A stretch of 18,581 nucleotides of DNA from Candidatus Portiera sp. (GTDB lineage: Bacteria > Pseudomonadota > Gammaproteobacteria > CBDBNL01 > JAAOII01): the NCBI GenBank assembly GCA_015163845.1, contig JAAOII010000049.1, positions 1 through 18,581 of the forward strand. Direction: 5' to 3'. Within the stretch, counting starts at the first letter, position 1. Each line of letters opens with the position of its first letter. A program made the translations under genes and the position numbers. The notes below the pieces were generated by a model. The model did not search any database. It saw only the letters and a program-made list of their open reading frames with translations, and was not told where the DNA came from. Positions 7,167 to 14,286 of this stretch are shown here, piece after piece.

Positions 7167-7172
7167 CCTCCC
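7167..7172 (-). promoter_or_regulatory. Strong ribosome-binding site of the LP1 leader ORF
   Basis: GGGAGG on the minus strand, 7 nt before ATG 7159. The same arrangement is at 11608-11613 for LP2. It indicates that ribosomes load at the MFAKNE start, not directly at the LP1 ATG. Confidence 0.75.
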
Positions 7173-7233
7173 TATTTATTAATGTTTTATTAGCTTGTTT
7201 TGTATTAACCCTTATTTGTAATTTGTTAAACTA

Positions 7234-10200
7234 TTAGCGTCTTAATTTGGGTAAATCGGTCGCTGTGCCAAAATCCCATTTGCTTGAGTTCCAGCCGAGA
7301 TAGGTTGGCAAATTACTTGTAGCTCCTGTGTCTCCTGTATCCCCTATATTTCCACAGATATCTCCCGCGCTAGTGGGGCAACGTAACTGGACATAATTAC
7401 GATATTCTGGTGTGTGATTTGGCAAGGGTTGCATTAGTAGCGAGGGATCGGTCTTTAGATCCAGATGATAGTAAGTATTCTGGGTAGATAAATTATCTTT
7501 GGTGGAGTCCAAATTATTTAGTCCAACTGCTCCGCCAAAGTATTCAGGAGATAAAACATCATTCACATATATTGATAGAGTATCATCTATGGCGAAGTAG
7601 CTATTAGTTATATTAGCAATTAATTCATCTGCCTTAGTACCAAATATGTAACCTAGATCCAAAGTGCTAGGTGACTCTGCAGAAGATGTAGCATTGATCC
7701 TAACTCCTCCAGTAATATGGACATAAGTATTCTCCAATAATAGGTTACCAGTCCTACCACCGGATATAAATCCACCAAATTTTATTTCAGAACCAGGAAG
7801 ACCTAAAATATCCACTGAACCATTTACCAACACATAAGAGTTTTTTATGACCGCAAGACCCCTACGATGATAATCTACCATCATACCGACATTATTATCT
7901 CCTCGGGACTCGGAAAAAATATTACCATTGATAACTACAGAAACATTGCTGGCTCCTCCTTGCGGACTATTAGACAACATCACCCCAACATAACTATTGG
8001 AATACCTTCCCTCATAATTACCAATTTTTGATAATAGGTCTCCATTGACTAATATACTGACATTAGTTAGAACATCACTTATGGGACCAATAGTAGATAT
8101 TGCATTATCCTTGCCGATCACGATTATATCACCATCTATTGATAGCTGAACATTTTGTGCTGAGTGCAAATCTCCTTCGGCTAGTAAGCCACCAGCATAT
8201 GCATCGTTAGTGGGCTCACCAGCTATAATATCACCTAATAGGTCTAGGATGATATTTGATATTTTACTTGACTTATAGCTGATTCCTAAAATTCCACCAG
8301 CACTGGCATCATCAGAATTAATGCCATTATATTTAATTGAATTAGCGATTATAGATGAATTAATATTTGCCGTTACTCCGTGGATAGCTGAAGCAGATGA
8401 TGCCCCTACTAAGCCCCCTACAATATTATAGGCATCAAAGCCCTGGGCTAATATACGCCCAGTGAAATCTACATCCGCATTGGTTATAGATGAACGTGAC
8501 ATATCACCAATGAGACCTCCAACTCTAACTTCAACTGCTTTATAAGCATTGCCGGCAATAATATCAAACTGAACAGCTAATTTAGAATTAGTGTAACTGC
8601 TTCTTTTACTCACGCCAACCAAACCACCAGAGTAATAATAGTTGTCTGTTGCATTTTCTTTGCCATAGGACCTAACAGAACCAGCGCCAAGCATTCTGAT
8701 ATCATCTAAATTACTGGACTTGCTATAACCAACTAGACCGCCAGCGGCAAAATCTATATCTTCATCACACAAACAAGCGGCAACTATAACCTGCCCCATA
8801 CCTAAGTCAACTTCAATATTGCTGATATTAGTGGATTCAATAAAGCCAGCTAAGGCACCTGCTTGTAGCTCACCAAGCACATCAACTTTCTTTATCTTCA
8901 GATTACTTAAGGATGCTCCATTGGTAACGCCAAACAAACCAGCATAATCATACTCTATGGAGGATATATTAGTGATGGAGAAGCCCCGCCCATCAAACTT
9001 TCCAGTGAAGGGATGAGTTAAGTTACCAATGGGTTGCCAGTTAGAATATTCGGCTAAATTAATATCAGCTATCAATTCATAAGATCCACTCAGAGATAAT
9101 GAAGTGTTATTATATGAATCGGTTAAAGATAGTAGATGAGCAGGATGCCATAACTCTAAAAAGCCATTGCCATCTGAATCAGCAGGGGCATAGTAGGCAA
9201 GTGGTTTGGTTGGTTTGGATGAATTGGTTTGTCCGCCTTTGATGTCTATAGGTTTAGCACCTGCAGATGAGTTAGCACCAGAATTGACAGATGAGTTGTC
9301 TCCTGAAATTCCACTAGAACTGAAATCCGAAATGTTACCAGAGCTACTATCAAAGTAGATGTCGCGTCTTAATTTAGGTAAATCGGTCTCTGTGCCAAAA
9401 TCCCATTTGCTTGAGTTCCAGCCGAGATAGGTTGGCAAATTACTTGTAGCTCCTGTAGCTCCTGTATCCCCTATATCTCCACAGACCTCTCCCGCACTAG
9501 TGGGGCAACGCAACTGGACATAATTACGATATTCTGGTGTGTGATTTGGCAAGGGTTGCATTAGTAGCGAGGGATCGATCTTTAGATCCAGATGATAGTA
9601 AGTATTCTGGGTAGATAAATTATCTTTGGTGGAGTCCAAATTATTTAGTCCAACTGCTCCGCCAAAGTATTCAGGAGATAAAACATCATCTACATATATT
9701 GCCAGAGGAGCATCCATGGCGAAATAACTATCAGTTATATTAGCAATTAATCCATCCGCCTTAGTGCTAAATATGTAACCTATATCCAGAGTGTTAGGTG
9801 ACCCTACAGAAGATGTAGCATTGATCTTAACTCCTCCAGTAATACGGGTATAAGAGTTATGGATTGATAGATGTCCTTCTCGAGTATTTTCTGCAAAGCC
9901 ACCAAATCTTATGTTAGAACCAGATGGAGCTGACATTTTTACTAAACCATTTATCAGAACATAAGAGTCCGTGATGCTAACACTAGATCTCCTACGAATA
10001 TTATGTAACATCATGTTGAATTCATTGTCATCAACCGAGGACTCAGAAGAAATGTTGCCATTAATAACTATAAAAACATTGGTTATTCTTCCACTAGAAG
10101 GAGATTCTAGCATTCCTGTAATTAAACTACCAGTATCTACTGGATTCAAATCGCTTACTTCTGTCATCCAGTTACCATTAAACTCAACGCTAAGGTTGGC

Positions 10201-11565
10201 TAAGTTTCCTACATTAGATCCCACGCCTGATATCGTGTTATAGTAGCCAATGGCGACTAGATCGCCATCTATTGATAGATGAGTATTATAGATGGATTCT
10301 AAACTCCCTGCACCTAAGATACCACCAACATAAGCATAATCATCATTATAATTATTGTCAGCTATTATATTTCCTGATATATGCACAGTAATATCTGCTA
10401 AGCTGCTTGGGTTACGAGCTTCACCTATAACTCCGCTAGAAACGACAATACCCCTTTTCTGAAAATCATCATATGGAATGGGAGAAGCAACTATGGACGA
10501 ATTAATGTTTGCCGTTACTCCGTGGATAGCTGAAGCAGTAAGGTATCCTACTAGACCTGCAGCAGTATTATAGGCATCAAAGCTCTGGGCTAATAATTGA
10601 CCAGTGAAATTCATATCAATGCCAAGCACAGAAGAGTATCTCATCCTGCCAATTAGACCACCAACTACAGCGGAGTTTGCCCTATAAGCATTGCCGGCAA
10701 TAATATCAAGTTGAGCATCTAAGGCGGAATTAATAAAATTGCTTCTTACACTTAAGCCGACTAAACCGCCAGAGTTATATCGGTTATCTGGTGCATCTAC
10801 TTTGCCATAGGATCTAACAGAACCAGTGCCGAGCATTCTAATATCATCTAAATTACTCGACTCGCTATAACCAACTAGACCACCGGCGGCAAAATATTGG
10901 ATGCCTTCAATGGAACTACTAGCAACCCTGACCTGCCCCATACCTAAGTCAACTTCAATATTGCTGATATTAGTGGAGGATATAAAACCAGCTAAGGCAC
11001 CAGCATGTGTCTCACCAAGCATATCAACTTTCTTTATCTTCAGGTTACTTAAGGATGCTCCATTGGTAACGCCAAACAAGCCAGCATAATCATACTCGGT
11101 GGAGGATATATTAGTGATGGAGAAATCCCGCCCATCAAACTTCCCAGTGAAGGGATGGGTTATGTTGCCAATGGGTTGCCAGTTAGAATATTCGGCTAAA
11201 TTAATATCAGCTATCAATTCATAAGATCCACTCAGAGATAATGAAGTGTTATTATATGAAGCAGTTAAGGAAAGTAAATGAGCAGGATGCCATAACTCTA
11301 AAAAGCCATTGCCATCCGAATCAATTGGGTCATAATAACTACTTGGATTGAGTGGATTGTTTACTTCACCTCTAAGGGGTCCAGGGTTAGTACCGCCAGA
11401 TGAACTGCCGCCCGAACTGCTACAAGATGCCAACAGCATAATCAAGATTGGAGTTGCAGCTAATATTAGCATTCGCTCGTATATTGATCGCTCGCTCTTT
11501 TTGAACCGTCTTTGTTTTGATTCTATTTGTCCGATTTCAGTGATTTTCATTTCAGTGATTTTCAT
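7234..11565 (-). CDS. Double-module GLUG-repeat surface lipoprotein LP2
   Basis: A 1443-residue predicted lipoprotein consisting of two complete copies of the module seen once in LP1 and LP3. The lipobox is LASC (Cys48) after a long charged N-terminal region, with MKITE repeated at the very start. Module A runs from DSDGNG (82-87) through GLUG and NGD-type repeats to its LPKLRR end near residue 735. A Ser/Gly/Asn-rich linker of about 60 residues follows. Module B starts at a second DSDGNG near 797 and ends at the C-terminus. Each module has its own YVQLRCPT cysteine pair and WDFG ending. Module B resembles LP3 most, while the middle of module A resembles LP1. The two module ends share about 323 bp of nearly identical DNA. 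It lies 47 bp after LP3 (counted to the leader ORF) and is likely co-transcribed with it. Function unknown; a surface role is inferred. Confidence 0.85.
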   Translation of the reverse strand: MKITEMKITEIGQIESKQRRFKKSERSIYERMLILAATPILIMLLASCSSSGGSSSGGTNPGPLRGEVNNPLNPSSYYDPIDSDGNGFLELWHPAHLLSLTASYNNTSLSLSGSYELIADINLAEYSNWQPIGNITHPFTGKFDGRDFSITNISSTEYDYAGLFGVTNGASLSNLKIKKVDMLGETHAGALAGFISSTNISNIEVDLGMGQVRVASSSIEGIQYFAAGGLVGYSESSNLDDIRMLGTGSVRSYGKVDAPDNRYNSGGLVGLSVRSNFINSALDAQLDIIAGNAYRANSAVVGGLIGRMRYSSVLGIDMNFTGQLLAQSFDAYNTAAGLVGYLTASAIHGVTANINSSIVASPIPYDDFQKRGIVVSSGVIGEARNPSSLADITVHISGNIIADNNYNDDYAYVGGILGAGSLESIYNTHLSIDGDLVAIGYYNTISGVGSNVGNLANLSVEFNGNWMTEVSDLNPVDTGSLITGMLESPSSGRITNVFIVINGNISSESSVDDNEFNMMLHNIRRRSSVSITDSYVLINGLVKMSAPSGSNIRFGGFAENTREGHLSIHNSYTRITGGVKINATSSVGSPNTLDIGYIFSTKADGLIANITDSYFAMDAPLAIYVDDVLSPEYFGGAVGLNNLDSTKDNLSTQNTYYHLDLKIDPSLLMQPLPNHTPEYRNYVQLRCPTSAGEVCGDIGDTGATGATSNLPTYLGWNSSKWDFGTETDLPKLRRDIYFDSSSGNISDFSSSGISGDNSSVNSGANSSAGAKPIDIKGGQTNSSKPTKPLAYYAPADSDGNGFLELWHPAHLLSLTDSYNNTSLSLSGSYELIADINLAEYSNWQPIGNLTHPFTGKFDGRGFSITNISSIEYDYAGLFGVTNGASLSNLKIKKVDVLGELQAGALAGFIESTNISNIEVDLGMGQVIVAACLCDEDIDFAAGGLVGYSKSSNLDDIRMLGAGSVRSYGKENATDNYYYSGGLVGVSKRSSYTNSKLAVQFDIIAGNAYKAVEVRVGGLIGDMSRSSITNADVDFTGRILAQGFDAYNIVGGLVGASSASAIHGVTANINSSIIANSIKYNGINSDDASAGGILGISYKSSKISNIILDLLGDIIAGEPTNDAYAGGLLAEGDLHSAQNVQLSIDGDIIVIGKDNAISTIGPISDVLTNVSILVNGDLLSKIGNYEGRYSNSYVGVMLSNSPQGGASNVSVVINGNIFSESRGDNNVGMMVDYHRRGLAVIKNSYVLVNGSVDILGLPGSEIKFGGFISGGRTGNLLLENTYVHITGGVRINATSSAESPSTLDLGYIFGTKADELIANITNSYFAIDDTLSIYVNDVLSPEYFGGAVGLNNLDSTKDNLSTQNTYYHLDLKTDPSLLMQPLPNHTPEYRNYVQLRCPTSAGDICGNIGDTGDTGATSNLPTYLGWNSSKWDFGTATDLPKLRR
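7238..7560. repeat. Near-identical block, LP2 module B end (copy 1)
   Basis: This block aligns without gaps to 9365-9687 (offset 2127). I count about ten differences over 323 bp by eye, mostly near the outer end. It encodes the cysteine pair, the GDT tract and the WDFG ending of module B. This is much closer than the modules' middle parts are to each other, a sign of gene conversion or recent duplication. Confidence 0.85.
7663..7751. repeat. 89-bp block identical between LP2 module B and LP3 (copy 1)
   Basis: Identical by eye to 12059-12147. The flanks also match well, so LP2 module B and LP3 share a recent common source for this part. Confidence 0.8.
9365..9687. repeat. Near-identical block, LP2 module A end (copy 2)
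   Basis: Partner of 7238-7560. Here the final LPKLRR codons are followed not by a stop but by the inter-module linker, so this marks where the former C-terminus of module A was fused to module B. Confidence 0.85.
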
Positions 11566-11580
11566 TTCAGTGATATTCCC
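11536..11580. repeat. 15-bp tandem repeat at the LP2 start codon
   Basis: Units TTCAGTGATTTTCAT (11536-11550 and 11551-11565) plus a diverged third (11566-11580). On the minus strand each full unit supplies an ATG plus KITE codons, so LP2 has two possible in-frame starts (11565 and 11550). LP1 has one unit fewer (7110-7139). Confidence 0.85.
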
Positions 11581-11600
11581 CCTTCATTTTTTGCAAACAT
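11562..11600 (-). CDS. 12-codon upstream ORF overlapping the LP2 start
   Basis: Encodes the same MFAKNEGGISLK as the ORF before LP1, with GGGAGG 7 nt upstream (11608-11613). It stops at a TGA overlapping the LP2 ATG (ATGA). Conservation of the peptide, the ribosome-binding site, the G5 tract (11578-11582) and the overlap in two paralogues suggests a shared translational arrangement, although recent duplication could also explain it. Confidence 0.6.
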   Translation of the reverse strand: MFAKNEGGISLK

Positions 11601-11647
11601 ATTTAGTCCTCCCTATTTATTAATGTTTTATTAATCCTTATAAACCC

Positions 11648-13855
11648 TTAACGCCTTAATTTGGGTAAGTCGGTCACTGTGCCAAAATCCCACTTGTTTG
11701 GATCCCAACCGAGATAGGTTGGCACAGTACTTGTAGCTCCTGTGCCGCCGCAAACCTCTCCTTCATTAGTCGGGCAACGCAATTGGACATAATTACGATA
11801 TTTTCTTGTATGCATGAATGGGGGCGACATTGTCAGAAAGGGATCGGTCTTTAGATCTAGATGATAATATGTATCTTGAATAATTAAGTTATCTCTGGTG
11901 GAGTCCAAATCAGTTTGTCCAACTTCTCCATCAAAATGTTCAGGAGATAAAACATCATTTACATATATTGCCATAGGGTCATCCATGGCGAAGTAACTAT
12001 CTGCGATATTAGCAATTAATCCATCCGTCTTAGTGCCAAATATGTAACCTAGATCTAGAGTGCTAGGTGACTCTGCAGAAGATGTAGCATTGATCCTAAC
12101 TCCTCCAGTAATATGGACATAAGTATTCTCCAATAATAGGTTACCAGATTTACCCTCAGATATAAATCCACCAAATTTTATTTCAGAACCAGGAAGAGCT
12201 AAAATGTCCACTGAACCATTTACCAGCACATAAGAGTTTTTTATGACCACAAGATTATTACTATAGAAACCATCTAACATCATGCCAACATAATTATCAT
12301 TTCTCAAGGACTCGGAAAAAATGTTGCCATTGATAACTACAGAAACATTGCGGACTCCTCCTTGCGGACTCCTAGTCAGCATCACCCCAACATGACTATA
12401 GGAACCATCTCCCTCATAATTACTAATATTTGATAATAGGTCTCCATTGATTAATACACTGACATTAGTTAGAACATCACTTATGGGACCAATAGCAGAT
12501 ATTTCGTTATAATTGCCAATAACGATTATATCGCCATCTATTGATAGACGAACATTTTGTGCTGATGGCAAATATTCTGTGGCTAGTAGACCACCAGCAT
12601 TTACATAATTACCGTAAAATGTATCATCGCCACCATTAGCTATAATATCACCCAATATATCTATGGTGATATTTGATATTTTACTTGAGCCAAAGCTATA
12701 AGCTACAACTCCACCAGCATTAGCATCACCAGAAACAATGCCGTAGTATGTAACTGGAGCAGCGATTATAGATGAGTTAATTTTTACCGTTACCCCGCGA
12801 ATAGCCGAATTATATAATTCTCCTACTAAGCCCCCAGCATAATTATAGGTACCAAAGCCCTGGGCTAATAGTTGCCCAGTAAAGTTGGCATCCGCATTGG
12901 TTATAGATGAATGTAGCATTTGGCCAATGAGAGAACCAACAGAATCGGTATTTGCCTTATAAGCATTGCCGGCAATAATATCAAACTGAGCAGCTAATTT
13001 AGAATTAGTGTGACTGCTTCTTTCACTCTTGCCAACCAAACCACCAGAGTAATAACTATTCCTCGTTGAATTTACTTTGCCATAGGACTTAACAGAACCA
13101 ATGCCAAGCACTCTGATATCATCTAAATTACTCGACTCGCTATAACCAACTAGACCGCCAGAGGCAAAATCTATATTGCCATCCACCAAATCAGTAGCAA
13201 CTATAACTTGCCCCACACCTAAGTCAACTTCAACATTGCTGATATTAGTGGAGTAGACAAAGCCAGCTAAGGCACCTGCTTGTGTCTTGCCAAGCATATC
13301 AACTTTCTTTATATTAAGGTTACTTATGGTTGCTTCGCTAGCGACACCAAACAAGCCAGCATAGTTATAATCGGTGGAGGATATATCAGTGATAGAGAAG
13401 CCCCGCCCATCAAACTTTCCAGTAAAAGGATGGGTTAAGTTACCAATGGGTTGCCAGTTAGAATATTCGCTTAGGTCAATATCGGCTGTCAATTCATAAA
13501 ATCCATTTAGAGATAACGAAGTGCTACTATATGAATCGGTTAAAGATAATAGATGAACTGGATGCCATAACTCTAAAAAACCATTGCCGTCCGAATCAAT
13601 TGGATCAAAGTAGACAAGAGATCCTTCTGATTCACCTCTGCTCGGTTCTTTGTCTGTATTATTAGATGGGTTGCTGGATGAACTGCCAGATGAACTGCCA
13701 CAAGATGCAATTAATATATTCAAGATCAGGAGCATAGTTAATATTAGCAACAACTTGTAATTTGGTCTAGCACCCCTTTGAAGTTGTTTTTGTTTTGACT
13801 CTATTTCTCTGATTTCTGTTCCGCTAAAATTTCTTTGCTCAAAATTTGCAAACAT
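11648..13855 (-). CDS. GLUG-repeat surface lipoprotein LP3
   Basis: A single-module paralogue of LP1 and LP2. I place the start at ATG 13855 (MFANFE), not the in-frame ATG at 13870, because GGAGGG lies 7 nt upstream of 13855 just as in the LP1 and LP2 leaders. The earlier ATG is part of a 13-bp repeat. With this start the protein has 735 residues: a charged N-region, a hydrophobic core, lipobox IASC (Cys52), a Ser/Asn linker, DSDGNG (87-92), the GLUG series (turns such as GGLVGYS and GGLVGKS), NGD-type repeats, a cysteine pair (LRCPTNEGEVCG), a very short GT/GAT tract and the WDFG...LPKLRR end. It is the first gene of the lipoprotein locus, behind a divergent region with a good promoter. Surface location is predicted; the ligand is unknown. 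Confidence 0.85.
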   Translation of the reverse strand: MFANFEQRNFSGTEIREIESKQKQLQRGARPNYKLLLILTMLLILNILIASCGSSSGSSSSNPSNNTDKEPSRGESEGSLVYFDPIDSDGNGFLELWHPVHLLSLTDSYSSTSLSLNGFYELTADIDLSEYSNWQPIGNLTHPFTGKFDGRGFSITDISSTDYNYAGLFGVASEATISNLNIKKVDMLGKTQAGALAGFVYSTNISNVEVDLGVGQVIVATDLVDGNIDFASGGLVGYSESSNLDDIRVLGIGSVKSYGKVNSTRNSYYSGGLVGKSERSSHTNSKLAAQFDIIAGNAYKANTDSVGSLIGQMLHSSITNADANFTGQLLAQGFGTYNYAGGLVGELYNSAIRGVTVKINSSIIAAPVTYYGIVSGDANAGGVVAYSFGSSKISNITIDILGDIIANGGDDTFYGNYVNAGGLLATEYLPSAQNVRLSIDGDIIVIGNYNEISAIGPISDVLTNVSVLINGDLLSNISNYEGDGSYSHVGVMLTRSPQGGVRNVSVVINGNIFSESLRNDNYVGMMLDGFYSNNLVVIKNSYVLVNGSVDILALPGSEIKFGGFISEGKSGNLLLENTYVHITGGVRINATSSAESPSTLDLGYIFGTKTDGLIANIADSYFAMDDPMAIYVNDVLSPEHFDGEVGQTDLDSTRDNLIIQDTYYHLDLKTDPFLTMSPPFMHTRKYRNYVQLRCPTNEGEVCGGTGATSTVPTYLGWDPNKWDFGTVTDLPKLRR
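12059..12147. repeat. 89-bp block identical between LP3 and LP2 module B (copy 2)
   Basis: Partner of 7663-7751 at an offset of 4396 bp. It encodes part of the second (NGD-type) repeat series. Confidence 0.8.
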
Positions 13856-13920
13856 ATTTAATCCCTCCATTTAATTCCCCCATTTAATCCTCTCATTTAA
13901 TCCCTCCATTTAATCCCCCT
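13856..13920. repeat. Five tandem 13-bp ribosome-binding-site-like units before LP3
   Basis: Five contiguous units at 13856, 13869, 13882, 13895 and 13908. The minus-strand consensus is GGAGGGATTAAAT with changes in the purine part. Each unit holds a Shine-Dalgarno-like core, and the junctions of neighbouring units create ATG codons (13870, 13883, 13896, 13909). Only 13870 stays open into LP3; the others hit stops within about 15 codons. The last unit supplies the ribosome-binding site of the LP3 start at 13855. Confidence 0.9.
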
Positions 13921-14011
13921 TGGTATTAATTTTTTTACTTAGCTATACATTAGCTCACTAATAAAATATTAGAGAATTAAGAACAAGTTCCTACCACTAC
14001 ATACTATTTGT

Positions 14012-14044
14012 ATAATGCGTGCATAATACGTGCATAGTATGAGC
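14012..14044. promoter_or_regulatory. Three 11-bp direct repeats over the LP3 promoter
   Basis: ATAATGCGTGC, ATAATACGTGC and ATAGTATGAGC follow each other with an 11-bp period, about one helical turn. They cover the proposed -10 and most of the spacer of the LP3 promoter. This is the arrangement expected of a repressor site bound on one face of DNA, but no cognate regulator is in view. Confidence 0.45.
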
Positions 14045-14052
14045 TAAGTCAA
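14023..14052 (-). promoter_or_regulatory. Probable sigma70 promoter for the lipoprotein locus
   Basis: The minus strand has TTGACT (14052-14047), an 18-bp spacer, then TATTAT (14028-14023), each five of six matches to consensus. Transcription would start near 14016. This gives a leader of about 160 nt that contains the 13-bp repeat array, then LP3, LP2 and LP1 with short gaps. Confidence 0.6.
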
Positions 14053-14128
14053 TTCTTGAGTTGATTTGGATAACTAATTGTTGTCAGTTATCGCTTGTGT
14101 TTTACCATATCCCCACAAGTTTTTAATC

Positions 14129-14144
14129 TAGACACCCCTGTCTA
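14129..14144. other. Inverted repeat with C4 loop
   Basis: TAGACA-CCCC-TGTCTA is a perfect 6-bp stem with a 4-nt loop and is followed by AAT, not a T-run, so it is more likely an operator-like or incidental element than a terminator. Confidence 0.35.
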
Positions 14145-14230
14145 ATCCCCTAAGAGTTGTATTATAGCATAGTCCGCTTAAAAAACCAACCCCTGAGGCA
14201 CCCCTAATTTATGAGTGGGTAGGAATTCTT

Positions 14231-14236
14231 TATAAT
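14231..14236 (+). promoter_or_regulatory. Consensus -10 hexamer upstream of the kinase-like gene
   Basis: TATAAT lies 46 nt before the kinase start and 8 nt before the ATG of a 13-codon ORF at 14245. The sequence 17 bp upstream (TTATGA) is a poor -35. Confidence 0.45.
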
Positions 14237-14244
14237 AGATAGTA

Positions 14245-14286
14245 ATGTTTGGAACTACTTGCCGTGAGGCGGAGATGGAAAGATGA
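14245..14286 (+). CDS. 13-codon upstream ORF overlapping the kinase-like start
   Basis: Encodes MFGTTCREAEMER and stops at TGA 14284-14286, overlapping the kinase ATG (14283) as ATGA. It begins 8 nt after a TATAAT hexamer, so it could be read from a nearly leaderless mRNA. The kinase also has its own GGCGGAG (14268-14274) inside this ORF. The architecture matches the LP1 and LP2 leaders, but the peptide has no independent support. Confidence 0.35.
   Translation: MFGTTCREAEMER

Larger units (their letters stand above)
13921..14282. other. Divergent intergenic region between LP3 and the kinase-like gene
   Basis: No protein gene longer than a few codons is supported here. It contains the minus-strand LP3 promoter, an 11-bp triple repeat, the small inverted repeats CTAATA-AAA-TATTAG (13958-13972) and TAGACA-CCCC-TGTCTA (14129-14144), the shared A-tract motif (14174-14189), a plus-strand TATAAT (14231-14236) and a 13-codon ORF leading into the kinase gene. 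I see no tRNA or other recognisable structured RNA. Confidence 0.7.

Noticed and set aside
4898..11623. Plus-strand ORFs of 60-90 codons inside the lipoprotein genes
   Set aside because: They lie antisense to long repeat-containing genes with clear protein motifs, lack ribosome-binding sites and mirror each other only because the lipoproteins are paralogous.
13868..13870. ATG at 13870 as the LP3 start
   Set aside because: It belongs to the 13-bp repeat. The next in-frame ATG (13855) has the better spacing to GGAGGG and aligns with the MFAKNE start of the LP1 and LP2 leaders.
13856..13920. CRISPR-like repeat array
   Set aside because: The units are contiguous with no unique spacers and no cas genes, and only 13 bp long. 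They are a simple tandem repeat.
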